Source of the DNA: Paludibacter sp.
Lineage (GTDB): Bacteria > Bacteroidota > Bacteroidia > Bacteroidales > Paludibacteraceae
DNA length: 64,000 nucleotides
NCBI GenBank assembly: GCA_028690665.1
Contig: JAQVAV010000013.1
Span: 40,383-104,382 of the forward strand
Direction of reading: 5' to 3'
In this document: piece after piece, positions 1-10,008 of the stretch
Numbering within the stretch: position 1 is the stretch's first letter
Layout of the letters: each line of letters begins with the position of its first letter
The notes under the pieces: model-generated
What the model was told of the DNA's origin: nothing
The model's input: only the letters and a program-made list of their open reading frames with translations
Databases searched by the model: none
Program-made: the position numbers and the translations under genes

Positions 1-19
1 TAATCGAGAATAATAAAAA

Positions 20-1483
20 ATGAAGAAAGACTTAAAAAGAATTGGATTATTGGTGGGTTGCAGCCTGCTTGTGTCTGCTATGACATATTCGGAGGTAACA
101 ATGCATACGGCCCCCCTGTCAAAAGACAAAACGAATGTATACGTGTCGGAACGTCCGGCTAAAAAAGATCGTTTGTTTGAATCACAGGCCGTTGAGCGTA
201 AAATCAGAGAAATCACCAATTTGCTTTCAAATGCCAAACTTCGCTGGATGTTTCAGAACTGTTTTCCCAATACCATTGACACAACAGTTAGGTACTATAA
301 TGAAGATGGAGACGATGACACGGTAGTTTACACGGGCGATATTCATGCCATGTGGCTGCGTGACTCCGGTGCACAGGTGTGGCCTTACCTTCAACTGGCC
401 AATAGTGATCCGGCTTTGAAGAAAATGATTCGCGGTACCGTGCTTCGCCAGCTTAAATGTATAGAAATAGACCCGTATGCGAATGCCTTTCTGGATCCTC
501 ACGATCCGAATCCGGACCATAATTGGATGAGTGATATAACCAAGATGAAACCTCAGTTGCATGAACGCAAATGGGAAATAGATTCTCTTTGTTATGTAAT
601 TCGGTTAGCTTATGAATATTGGGTTGTAACAGGCGATGCTTCTGTTTTTGGGAAAGACTGGGAGAAAGCCATGGCTTTAGTACTTCAAACATTTAAAGAG
701 CAACAGCGCAAAAACGGCCCCGGTCCATATTCTTTCCAACGAAAAACAGAACGCCAGTTAGATACCATGTCGAATAACGGTCTGGGAAATCCGGTCAATC
801 CGGTAGGGCTGATCGCCTCAGCTTTTCGTCCGTCGGATGATGCCACGACTTTCCTTTTTTTGATTCCTTCGAATCTATTTGCTGTAACTTCGTTGAGAAA
901 ATCAGCCAAGATACTGACAGAAGTCAATAAAAACGAAGCCATGGCTAATGAATGCTTGTCCTTAGCCAATGAAGTAGAAGAAGCCATAAAGAAATACGCC
1001 ACGTTCAATCATCCGAAGTACGGTACCATTTACGCTTATGAAGTAGATGGTTTTGGCAATAAGCTGTTGATGGATGATGCCAATGTTCCAAGTTTACTGG
1101 CATTACCTTATCTGGGAGATGTTGATGTCAACGATCCTATTTACCAGAATACCCGGAAGTTTGTATGGAGCAAGGATAACCCTTATTTCTTCAAAGGCAA
1201 GGCAGGGGAAGGTATTGGTGGCCCACATATCGGTTATGATATGGTTTGGCCCATGAGTATTATGATGAAGGCTTTCACCAGTGAGGATGATGAAGAAATC
1301 AAAGAATGTATCGAAATGTTGATGAACACTGATGCCGGTACAGGCTTTATGCATGAGTCCTTCAATAAGGATGATCCCACGAATTTTACCCGCAAATGGT
1401 TTGCTTGGCAGAATACGCTTTTCGGAGAACTAATTATTAAACTGGTGGACGATGGTAAATTGGATTTGTTGAATAGTATATAA
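20..1483 (+). CDS. GH125 exo-alpha-1,6-mannosidase
   Basis: A 487-residue protein of the GH125 (DUF1237) family, enzymes that remove non-reducing alpha-1,6-linked mannose from mannan backbones and N-glycans. The family's hallmark MWLRDSGAQVWPYL segment is present near residue 110. The conserved WEIDS segment (D188) and the MHESF segment (E446) match the regions where the family has its acid and base; that assignment is from family knowledge. An N-terminal hydrophobic stretch (about residues 8-24) looks like a signal peptide, and there is no sorting domain at the C-terminus, so a periplasmic enzyme is likely. The gene begins only 19 bases into the window, so its promoter and upstream neighbours are not visible. 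It ends in a clear hairpin terminator, which separates it from the next gene. Family assignment is secure. Confidence 0.95.
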   Translation: MKKDLKRIGLLVGCSLLVSAMTYSEVTMHTAPLSKDKTNVYVSERPAKKDRLFESQAVERKIREITNLLSNAKLRWMFQNCFPNTIDTTVRYYNEDGDDDTVVYTGDIHAMWLRDSGAQVWPYLQLANSDPALKKMIRGTVLRQLKCIEIDPYANAFLDPHDPNPDHNWMSDITKMKPQLHERKWEIDSLCYVIRLAYEYWVVTGDASVFGKDWEKAMALVLQTFKEQQRKNGPGPYSFQRKTERQLDTMSNNGLGNPVNPVGLIASAFRPSDDATTFLFLIPSNLFAVTSLRKSAKILTEVNKNEAMANECLSLANEVEEAIKKYATFNHPKYGTIYAYEVDGFGNKLLMDDANVPSLLALPYLGDVDVNDPIYQNTRKFVWSKDNPYFFKGKAGEGIGGPHIGYDMVWPMSIMMKAFTSEDDEEIKECIEMLMNTDAGTGFMHESFNKDDPTNFTRKWFAWQNTLFGELIIKLVDDGKLDLLNSI

Positions 1484-1510
1484 ATCAGGTTGAATTGTTA
1501 TTTTGGAATG

Positions 1511-1540
1511 ATAGGGTAGTCTTTGCTACCCTATTTTTAT
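1511..1540 (+). terminator. Rho-independent terminator after GH125
   Basis: A 9-bp perfect stem (ATAGGGTAG at 1511-1519 pairing with CTACCCTAT at 1526-1534) with a 6-base loop is followed by a T-rich run. It lies 28 bases after the GH125 stop. Confidence 0.8.
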
Positions 1541-1651
1541 TTTTGAAATTCATAAAAACTTTCCTCTGATTTTTATATTGAATTTATGTGATCAAACTAA
1601 GATAATTAGTTTGCTAAACGGTTGCTTTTGTACCTATGAAGTAAATATTCT

Positions 1652-1735
1652 TGTCATTGTTGTTTGTATTCTTGCCATACGTGTATTCTTCAAAAAAATT
1701 GTATGAACTTTTAGAAAGACTATTTCTATCTTTAT
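1652..1735 (+). promoter_or_regulatory. Direct-repeat operator and promoter of the first GH76 unit
   Basis: Two half-sites of 21-bp period, one starting TGTCATTG at 1652 and one starting TGCCATAC at 1673, both with ATTCT at their ends, lie in the 424-base gap before the GH76 gene. A -7-like box TATCTTTAT (1727-1735, one mismatch to TAnnTTTG) sits 75 bp after the first half-site. The same arrangement precedes four other units of the window (at 27949, 34295, 44580 and 48663), which is what supports this weaker copy. The 5' leader to the GH76 start would be about 165 bases. The rest of the gap holds only the GH125 terminator. Confidence 0.6.
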
Positions 1736-1907
1736 TTTTCGTTCTGGAACGACATGGATTGTATTGCCTGCAATTTGAGTTATCGGAAGTATATAATTTA
1801 AGATATAGGCCGAACTGATGAGGAAAAATAACGAGGCAATGTCAGAAGAAAAATATAATCCACATAAATTATCGAAAATAAAATTAAACTTATAAATCTA
1901 TATTTTT

Positions 1908-4900
1908 ATGAAACGTCTATTTACTCTATTTCCTATTTTATCGCTTATATGTTTTGCTCAAACAGTTATAGCCACGGATTTAATTTCGGGCAATGTATAT
2001 AAAATCACGACAGAATATACAGGTAACAGAGTTCTTACAACCAAAAACTCTTCTTTAGATGATAATACCGAGGTACATGTTTGGACCGAAACCGGAACAA
2101 ACTCTCAACGTTGGAAATTGACAGATGCCGGAAATGGAAGTTTTTATATAGATAACGCATATACAGAAAAAAAACTTTATCCTCAGGGAACAACCTCTAT
2201 AGTCCAGTATGGTCAGGAAACTTCTAATTATGCCAAGTGGACATTAACTCCGGTAGACGGATATGCCAATTGTTATTATATTGTCAATGTTGCTAAAAAT
2301 GGTTATTTGGAACTGGTAAATGGCAGTGAGCTTGATCAGGATGGAGCACCTCTGCGTTTAAACTCAAAAGCAGATCCGGCAGACAGTCGTCAAATATGGA
2401 AAATAGAAACGGTTGAATCTGTTCCTAATGTACTGACCCCTGAATTACGTACTACCATGATGCAATCATGGAAAGATCGATTTTATGCAGGAGAAAAAGT
2501 TTCGACAGGATTTTGGGGGCTTGCCGAAAATATGGAAGTTATACTCGACGCTTATGAAACAACAGGAAAGGAAGAGTACAAAACAATGTTTGAGGAGATT
2601 TATGCGAATTTTATCTCGAACAAGAGTACGAACTGGATGGGTAATGATTTTAATGACGATATTGCCTGGGCGGTATTAGCCAGTATTCGTGCCTATTTTA
2701 TGTTTGGCAACGGTGATTTGAATTATCTGAGTATTGCCCGTACTAATTTTGACAATATGTACCGCCGTGCTTTATATAAAGTTGATGGATTATATTATCT
2801 GCTTCGTTGGAAAGAAGGTCAGGGTGGGACAACCTCCTGTGTAAACGGGCCTGCTGAGATTGCTGCTTGTTACTTGGGAATAGCGACAGGAGAAGAACTT
2901 TATTTCTCAAAAGCGAAAATGTTGTATGCAAGCCAGAGAATCCATTTGTTTGAACCTAATACAGGTCATGTGTATGATACTTTTAACAGTGGTTGGGCTT
3001 CAACATACAATCAGGGAACTTATCTGGGAGCTGCGGTAATGCTTTATAATCATTATGGCGACGAGATGTATAAAAACGATGCTGAAAAGATTATGAAATA
3101 TACGGCGGATAATCTTTGTAACAGTTCCGGTATCGTTTCGGTTGAAGGTGGGGAGACCTCAGATTTGCCCGGGTTCAAAGGTATTCTTATGAGATATGTC
3201 CGTCGTTTTATTGTCGATTTGCAGGAGACTGAATATGTTTCATGGATGCAGAAAAATGCCGTTAATGTATTTAATAATAGGAATTCTAATGGTATTACGT
3301 GGACATCGTGGAACGAAAAGGCAAAAGAAAAAGATTATACAGATGCTTTTGGCTGTTTCACTGCGGTATCGGCAGTAATGAATGCCCCGATGGATGTAAA
3401 TACAATAGAAAAGAATGCTTTTTCTACAATCCAGGCAGGCAGTTTTAATTATATTAGCAAAGTGGCTTCCGAAAATAATATCGTGGGAGAAGAAATGGAA
3501 ATCACTTCCATAAAAGATGGTGCATATCTTGGGTATAATAATGTTAGTTGTGGAAATAAATATGCTAATAGCATTGAACTAAATATTTCGAATGACGGGA
3601 CTGCCCGAACATTGGAAATAAGATTGGATGCACCTGATGGAGATTTGATTGCAACAATACAGATTCCAGCATCGGATAATTCATGGAAAACTATTACCAG
3701 GAATTTTGATATTCCGTTAGATGGGAAGCATAATGTATATTTTGTTTTCGGTGGAACTGAAAATGCCCTGAAGCTCAAATCATTCAAATTTATTGAGGGA
3801 GGTTCTGTTTTTTCTGATATTACCGATAATGGGGGAACGCTGAGTTCAACATTAACACAAACCAATTTGTCGAATCTGACAGATAACAGGTTAAGTACTG
3901 ACTATCAATCAGCCTTTACCACTGGTAGTACATTAACAATAACTTACGATGCTCAAATCCCGTCACATATTATAGGGTATGCCGTAGCTTCCGGTTCGGC
4001 TAGTTCTGATTATGACCCGGCTGTCTGGAAATTACAAGCTTCTGAAGATGGACAAAACTGGATCGATATGGATACGCAGTCAGGGCAAACTTTTGGCAGT
4101 CGAAATCTAATAAAGAAGTATTCAGTTACAACTTCCGGCTTATACAGATATTTTCAACTTGTAATAACTCAGGCAGCTACTGGGTCAGGAAAATTAGTCC
4201 TTTCCGAGTGGCAATTATACGGATCGTCCATTGCAGAAAATGATATTACAGCTGACGGTGGAGATCTTTCTGTTCAGTACACAGGAAATGAAGCCAATCT
4301 GATTGATAAATCAGCCGATACAAAATATGCGGTTGCAGGCCACACTGACTTGTGGATGCAATATAATGCTACAGCGAGGTATAAACTGACATCATATACT
4401 CTGACGAGTGCAGCGGATAATTCTTCCAAGGATCCTGTAAGTTGGACTTTATATGGCTCTGCTGATAATGGTACGTGGACAGTCATTGATGAACAGGAAG
4501 ATCAGATTTTTGCAGATCGAAAAAGTACTCAGACATATCATTGCGGTACCGATGCCGGTTACAAGTATTTTAAATTGAATATTCTGTCTTCGAATGGAAG
4601 TTCGGATATTCAGGTTGGAGAATGGCAATTGTTCGGGGATTTGTATTTTGATCAGTATTATCAGGATTTTATACAGACAGGAACTTTATCTGCGGATGGA
4701 GTCGATTCAACAATGCTTTCGAAGTTGAATGACAATAATCCTGAAACGTTTACTAATATCAAATTTACAGAATTGCCTGTGGTAATTATTTGTAAAACGA
4801 AAGTTCCGGTTCAGATGTTTGGATATGCTCTTTCGTCATCGGGCAAAGATGCCGGAACCGATCCAAAATCTTGGATTTTATATGGATCAAAAGATGGTGT

Positions 4901-6227
4901 AACTTGGAATTTTATGGATAGAAGAACTACTGAAACTTTTGATGTAAGGTATTTCAAAAATAATTATGACAGGTCAAACTCGAATGCCTATAGTTACTTT
5001 AAACTGACTATTAACGAGGTGAACAGTGCCGCAGCAAAAGAAGTGAATATAGGAGAATGGGAAGTTAACGGGGTTTCTATAAATAATTACGATGTAACTT
5101 CCAATCCGGGAGGAACGCTTTCTGCTCAGTATGACGGAAATTATGATACCGATGCAAGTGTAGATGAAAGATATTTTAACCTCATCGATAATGATAAGAC
5201 AACCAAATATTTCATAAGCTACCGCAAAACGTTTTGGGCGAAATATCAATCTGCACGTCCTGTGAAATTGTTTGCCTACAGTGTAACCGCAGCCAATGAT
5301 GCTCAAAGCCGTGATCCTCAGTCCTGGACATTGTATGGATCGAATAACAACAGTTCCTGGATCAGCATTGATAAACAGGAAGGTCTTGTTTTTCCGTATC
5401 GTTATGCAACTTTGTATTTCACTTGTTCCCCGACGACAAAATATACTTATTATAAACTGGTCATTGATGATAATTGTGGTGAAAAAGGCGTGCAGTTAAG
5501 CGAATGGCAGATGTTCGGAGAATTTAATGATTACACGTCGGATATTACTGAAAACGGTGGTGTGTTGACAACATCGATTGCAGATGTTACTGAGGATGAT
5601 TTAAATACTTTGATTGATGACCGCGAAACATCCGGTTTTTATCAGAATCTTTCTTCCACTGATTTCGGAACAGGTATTTGGTTTGATTATGAGTCTACTT
5701 CTCCTGTAATTCTTACATCATACACTTTGACGTCAAGCAATGATAATCCGAATAATGATCCGAAAAACTGGACATTGCAGGGTTCTAACGATAATACAGA
5801 ATGGACAGATATTGATTCGCAGACTGAAATTTCGTTTGACAGCCGATGTGAACGAAAAGAATTTCCAGTATCTCTGACACAGGCTTACAAGTATTTCAGA
5901 TTATATGTAACCGCGAGAAAGTCAGAAAGTGTACGCGGTTTTCAGTTGGCCGAGTGGGAGTTATTTGGAACAGTACAGTCGGCATTAATTCAGGTAAAAC
6001 AAAATACATTGGCTCTGTATCCTAATCCTGTTGACAGGTTTGTTGTCGTAAATGCTCCTGAAGCAGGACAGATTGAGATTACTAATATAGATGGAAAATT
6101 GATACTAAACTGTAAAGTCAGTGCAGGCAATAACACGATAAATCTTGATTATATACCAAGCGGAATGTATCTGGTGAAAATAGAGTCCGATGATGCCGTT
6201 TATACAGGAAAAATGATTAAGAAGTAA
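1908..6227 (+). CDS. Multimodular GH76 endo-alpha-1,6-mannanase, T9SS-exported
   Basis: A 1439-residue secreted enzyme. Order of parts: signal peptide (1-22), ricin-type beta-trefoil-like lectin domain (about 25-165), GH76 catalytic (alpha/alpha)6 domain (about 175-500), CBM6-like sandwich (about 510-630), five discoidin/F5-8C (CBM32-like) modules starting near residues 637, 778, 924, 1061 and 1210, and a T9SS sorting domain from about 1365 (LYPNPV, ending in KMIKK). The FNDDIAW segment carries the adjacent aspartates (D250, D251) that form the catalytic pair of GH76. GH76 enzymes cut the alpha-1,6 backbone of yeast-type mannan. The array of binding modules suggests action on insoluble cell walls at the cell surface. 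It heads a co-directional group (gaps of 137, 308, 13 and 126 bases) and has the shared operator upstream. Module counts are by eye; GH76 is secure. Confidence 0.93.
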   Translation: MKRLFTLFPILSLICFAQTVIATDLISGNVYKITTEYTGNRVLTTKNSSLDDNTEVHVWTETGTNSQRWKLTDAGNGSFYIDNAYTEKKLYPQGTTSIVQYGQETSNYAKWTLTPVDGYANCYYIVNVAKNGYLELVNGSELDQDGAPLRLNSKADPADSRQIWKIETVESVPNVLTPELRTTMMQSWKDRFYAGEKVSTGFWGLAENMEVILDAYETTGKEEYKTMFEEIYANFISNKSTNWMGNDFNDDIAWAVLASIRAYFMFGNGDLNYLSIARTNFDNMYRRALYKVDGLYYLLRWKEGQGGTTSCVNGPAEIAACYLGIATGEELYFSKAKMLYASQRIHLFEPNTGHVYDTFNSGWASTYNQGTYLGAAVMLYNHYGDEMYKNDAEKIMKYTADNLCNSSGIVSVEGGETSDLPGFKGILMRYVRRFIVDLQETEYVSWMQKNAVNVFNNRNSNGITWTSWNEKAKEKDYTDAFGCFTAVSAVMNAPMDVNTIEKNAFSTIQAGSFNYISKVASENNIVGEEMEITSIKDGAYLGYNNVSCGNKYANSIELNISNDGTARTLEIRLDAPDGDLIATIQIPASDNSWKTITRNFDIPLDGKHNVYFVFGGTENALKLKSFKFIEGGSVFSDITDNGGTLSSTLTQTNLSNLTDNRLSTDYQSAFTTGSTLTITYDAQIPSHIIGYAVASGSASSDYDPAVWKLQASEDGQNWIDMDTQSGQTFGSRNLIKKYSVTTSGLYRYFQLVITQAATGSGKLVLSEWQLYGSSIAENDITADGGDLSVQYTGNEANLIDKSADTKYAVAGHTDLWMQYNATARYKLTSYTLTSAADNSSKDPVSWTLYGSADNGTWTVIDEQEDQIFADRKSTQTYHCGTDAGYKYFKLNILSSNGSSDIQVGEWQLFGDLYFDQYYQDFIQTGTLSADGVDSTMLSKLNDNNPETFTNIKFTELPVVIICKTKVPVQMFGYALSSSGKDAGTDPKSWILYGSKDGVTWNFMDRRTTETFDVRYFKNNYDRSNSNAYSYFKLTINEVNSAAAKEVNIGEWEVNGVSINNYDVTSNPGGTLSAQYDGNYDTDASVDERYFNLIDNDKTTKYFISYRKTFWAKYQSARPVKLFAYSVTAANDAQSRDPQSWTLYGSNNNSSWISIDKQEGLVFPYRYATLYFTCSPTTKYTYYKLVIDDNCGEKGVQLSEWQMFGEFNDYTSDITENGGVLTTSIADVTEDDLNTLIDDRETSGFYQNLSSTDFGTGIWFDYESTSPVILTSYTLTSSNDNPNNDPKNWTLQGSNDNTEWTDIDSQTEISFDSRCERKEFPVSLTQAYKYFRLYVTARKSESVRGFQLAEWELFGTVQSALIQVKQNTLALYPNPVDRFVVVNAPEAGQIEITNIDGKLILNCKVSAGNNTINLDYIPSGMYLVKIESDDAVYTGKMIKK

Positions 6228-6364
6228 TAATACAAATTTACTACTATTGTTTAACCTAAAGATAGGAATGATTTGAAAATGATCATTTCTCTTTTTGGTA
6301 TATGCGAAACATTGATTGTAAAATAAAAAAAATATAATTATAATAGTCTTGAATTTAACATATT

Positions 6365-9300
6365 ATGCTGTTAATTAAAAATCACGTAAAAAAATCAGGC
6401 ATGCTGTTGTTTGCCGTATTTAATTGGATGTTTTTATACAGCCAGACTACCATTTCTGATGCAGCAGGCCTTATAGCCATTTCGAATAATCTTAGTGGCA
6501 GTTATGTTCTTACTGCTGATATTACACTGACCGATACATGGACTCCGATCACAGGTTTCAGTGGAACTTTTGATGGAGGCGGGCATATTATCAAGGGTTT
6601 GTCTTATAATAATACGGCAACTGAGAAAGTAGCCTTATTTGCGACAACAACTGATGCCACAATTAAAAATTTAGGTATAGAAGGAGCCAATATTATTGCA
6701 AAAAAAGATGTTGCAGCAATCATTGGAGTCATGACAGGTGGAGTTCTTGAGCAATGTTATGTGTCAAACAGCTATATACAGGGAGGCGACCATGTGGCTT
6801 CACTGGTTGGGCAGGCTGTGGCAGGAACATCCAATGCTGTTGTTCGAAATTGCTATGCATCGGCTTATATTTATGCAACAACGAATAACTCGGGAGGGTT
6901 AATTGCCAGTGCGAAAGCATGTACATTATCAAAATCTTACTTTTCCGGGGTTGTCAGAGGGATCGGAAGTGGTCAGCAGGCAGCAGGTCTTGTAGGTTTT
7001 ATCGAAAATGGATATACACCAACAGTTGAATACAGTGTTAATCTAGCCCCGTTCATTATTTCGAAGGGAGGTACTGCGATGCGTATTATTCCGAATATCG
7101 GGAGAAATGCAACTCTGACTCAGAACTATTCAATAAGTACCAGTCTTATAGGAACTTCATATTCATTATCCGCATTATCAACTGTGGAAACCACGAATAC
7201 CTATTATGGTACATCGGGTAAAAACGGAGCAAATCTGCCAAGCGATGAAGATGCTTTGTCCGGGACGTTTTACGCTAATACCCTTGGATGGGATTTTACG
7301 GATGTGTGGAAAATGTTGGATGATGGTTATCCTGTTTTGAAATGGCAAAATTCTCCGGTAAATGTAACAGTCATGAATTCCAATTCACCTGCCGATCTCA
7401 GTATTCTCGATGTAACGGCTGCTGGATTAAGGAGTGGAAATCAAATCGACTTCTCAAAACTCATATCAAGTCATGGCATAGATTTAAATATAAGTACGGA
7501 TAATGAAAAGGTTCAGATTTCGGACTCGAAAATTGCCACGTTAAAAGCTGATGTTACAATAGAGTCAAAAGAAGAGGCTACATTTAATCTGACAGCTGTC
7601 AGCTCGCAATTTATGCTTACCAATCCGGTCGCAACAGTAGAATTAAATCCGGGAATTCCGTTCATAGAGTTGGCTGCGTATTCTTATCCCGATGGTATTA
7701 TTAGCGAAATATATAATTCCGGACCAGGTCTGGCTATCGATAAAACTTCAGTTACTTCGGAAGACTCAAAAATGGTGGTAATAAGCTCTACTACAGAAAC
7801 ATCATTTAATACTTATATTCAAACACTTTTAGATAACGGATTTACACAAATATCTACGAATACAATTGAAGATAATGTGTTTTATACTTTGATAAAAGAC
7901 AATAAGTTATATTACATATATTTTACCGCGAGAACAAAACAGGTGCGAATTATTCAGGATAACTCAACAAATACATTGTTGACGGATCTTGATGCAAGCG
8001 TTCAGGGTAACGGGAAAACAGAGTTCTATCTTTATAGCCTGGACTATACACATGGCGAAGGGCAGACTTCTAAAACAGATTATTGGAAAATAGATTGTGG
8101 TACATTGATAATCATTAAACTAAAAGATAATAGTTTATTCGTGATTGATTCGGGACATGAACGGCAGTCCAGCAAGGCCGCTATGGAAGGATTATTGAAT
8201 TTTATGTACAACATTACAGGTCAGGAAACCGGTACTGTGCTTGATATCAGAGGTTGGTTTATTTCACACTTTCATGGAGATCATGTTTATTTAATATATC
8301 CATTCCTTACCAAATATCACGATTTTATAAATGTTGAAAGTGTATTGTTCAATATACCATCATATCAGACTATGAGTTCGGGCTATGATTCCGGAACATT
8401 TTTAATGAAAGAAACTTTTAATACATATTATCCTAATTGTAAATATGTAAAACTTCATACCGGTCAAACATTTACCTTCCAGGGCGTTGAATTTGATGTG
8501 CTGCATACTCATGAAGATGCAGCATCTACAAACGGAAAAACCACTATTGGTGACGGAAATGATACTTCTACAATACTTAAAATGTTGATGGATGGCAAAA
8601 CATTTATGTTGCTTGGAGATGCCAGTTCTGTCTGCCAGTCGGACATGCTGTCCATGTATAGTGATGCTACATTGAACAGTAATTGTGTTCAGACTGCTCA
8701 CCACGGATATAACAATCTGACTTCGCTATACAACCTCATTAAAGCCCCGTTAGCGATATTCTGTAATTCTGAGGAGAATGCTGTTTCAAATACAGCTGTA
8801 TTTGCAGGAGTGACAGGAGCAACCAGAAATGTAAAAGTATGCTATGCTGACCCTAACACAACAAAAATATATGTTGAGAATGGAAATTTACTTACAGAAG
8901 ATATTCCAAGCTATCGGTCTTATTTTAAAACAGTAGATCTGCCTGAACTAAATGTACAGACAATTAGTACAAGGGGCAACAGGGTCAATCTTTCAACAGT
9001 TCTTAGTATGCCATCTTTAGCCGATAGTGTTATTGATAAGTCCGTAACAGGAACAAGATCGAAGGTTACAGGAGAATCCTGCTCATTAATTTTGGACGGA
9101 TCTACTTCCACAAAGTATTGTACGGATACTATTCCTGTTACAATAGCATGGACCATGAAATCTTCTGTTTTACTCAAATACTATGTAATTTATAGTGCGA
9201 ATGATAACGCATCATTTTCCGGGCGTAATCCTGATAAATGGGTAATTAGCGGATCGAATGATGGCATCAGCTGGCAGAATATCGACTCAGTTGATAATGC

Positions 9301-9700
9301 AAATTTGCCAAATACAAATTATACCGGAAACGCGTTTGAAATAACTAATTCTGTTCCATATCAGTATTATGCAATAAAAGTGTTTGCTACCGGAGGTGCT
9401 GAAGTTTTACAGTTTTCCGAAATAGGGCTATATGGCAGTGAAAGCACTGGGCTTAATAATCTTGTTGATGAAGAGAGTCCTGTAACTATAGTTTCGGGTG
9501 AACGTAATAAACTAACAATAAACTATAAGGGAATAGTTGATAATCATACAGATGTTTCAATTTGTAATGTGTTAGGGCAGACGGTTGTCAATAAGTCTCT
9601 TTTGAAATCAAATACCACATATTTTCTACCCCAGGGAATATATATTGTAAATATTCGGAATTCAAAAATAAACTTTTGTCAAAAAACACAAGTAAATTAA
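6365..9700 (+). CDS. GLUG-repeat / metallo-beta-lactamase-fold hydrolase fusion, T9SS-exported
   Basis: An 1111-residue secreted protein. A signal peptide is followed by GLUG-type beta-helix repeats (about 28-330), a linker domain, a metallo-beta-lactamase (MBL) fold (about 550-845), one discoidin module (about 892-1026) and a C-terminal T9SS-like domain. The MBL zinc motif is complete: HFHGDH (H635, H637, D639, H640), a later LLGDAS (D752), and AHHG (H779, H780), the pattern of ComEC-type MBL proteins. The N-terminal GLUG part closely resembles the separate GLUG protein at 44709. The substrate is unknown. In a mannan locus an esterase or phosphodiesterase acting on decorated glycans is a possibility, but this is inference. 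It lies 137 bases after the GH76 gene and is probably co-transcribed with it. Confidence 0.85.
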   Translation: MLLIKNHVKKSGMLLFAVFNWMFLYSQTTISDAAGLIAISNNLSGSYVLTADITLTDTWTPITGFSGTFDGGGHIIKGLSYNNTATEKVALFATTTDATIKNLGIEGANIIAKKDVAAIIGVMTGGVLEQCYVSNSYIQGGDHVASLVGQAVAGTSNAVVRNCYASAYIYATTNNSGGLIASAKACTLSKSYFSGVVRGIGSGQQAAGLVGFIENGYTPTVEYSVNLAPFIISKGGTAMRIIPNIGRNATLTQNYSISTSLIGTSYSLSALSTVETTNTYYGTSGKNGANLPSDEDALSGTFYANTLGWDFTDVWKMLDDGYPVLKWQNSPVNVTVMNSNSPADLSILDVTAAGLRSGNQIDFSKLISSHGIDLNISTDNEKVQISDSKIATLKADVTIESKEEATFNLTAVSSQFMLTNPVATVELNPGIPFIELAAYSYPDGIISEIYNSGPGLAIDKTSVTSEDSKMVVISSTTETSFNTYIQTLLDNGFTQISTNTIEDNVFYTLIKDNKLYYIYFTARTKQVRIIQDNSTNTLLTDLDASVQGNGKTEFYLYSLDYTHGEGQTSKTDYWKIDCGTLIIIKLKDNSLFVIDSGHERQSSKAAMEGLLNFMYNITGQETGTVLDIRGWFISHFHGDHVYLIYPFLTKYHDFINVESVLFNIPSYQTMSSGYDSGTFLMKETFNTYYPNCKYVKLHTGQTFTFQGVEFDVLHTHEDAASTNGKTTIGDGNDTSTILKMLMDGKTFMLLGDASSVCQSDMLSMYSDATLNSNCVQTAHHGYNNLTSLYNLIKAPLAIFCNSEENAVSNTAVFAGVTGATRNVKVCYADPNTTKIYVENGNLLTEDIPSYRSYFKTVDLPELNVQTISTRGNRVNLSTVLSMPSLADSVIDKSVTGTRSKVTGESCSLILDGSTSTKYCTDTIPVTIAWTMKSSVLLKYYVIYSANDNASFSGRNPDKWVISGSNDGISWQNIDSVDNANLPNTNYTGNAFEITNSVPYQYYAIKVFATGGAEVLQFSEIGLYGSESTGLNNLVDEESPVTIVSGERNKLTINYKGIVDNHTDVSICNVLGQTVVNKSLLKSNTTYFLPQGIYIVNIRNSKINFCQKTQVN

Positions 9701-10008
9701 AATGTAAGTGATGAGTTTTCAGATGGCGTTAAAAATATCATTAAACACACAAGAAAGCAAACTACATGGGCTTTTATAAATTATAATTTTATTAAAGTCT
9801 CTATATACAGATGGATATTGTTTGTGAGTATTTATGTTTTGATTCTTTTAATGCCATCCTTATTTTTGAAAAATATATAAGATTAGCATATTCGGTTAAG
9901 TGACTGTTTATATAATAATTATCCGGAATTTATCTATATTTATGTAGGAAAAGATATTCATCGAGGAAAATTAATTTTTAAATAGCATTAACCACTAAAT
10001 CTAACAAA
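9701..10008 (+). other. Intergenic gap, no clear element
   Basis: This 308-base AT-rich gap holds no gene. A single TGCCAT at 9852 resembles one operator half-site, but no partner lies 21 bp away and no -7 box lies at the expected distance. I see no terminator. Confidence 0.5.

Noticed and set aside
9852..9872. TGCCAT half-site before the thioredoxin-like gene
   Set aside because: No partner at 21 bp and no -7 box at 74 bp.
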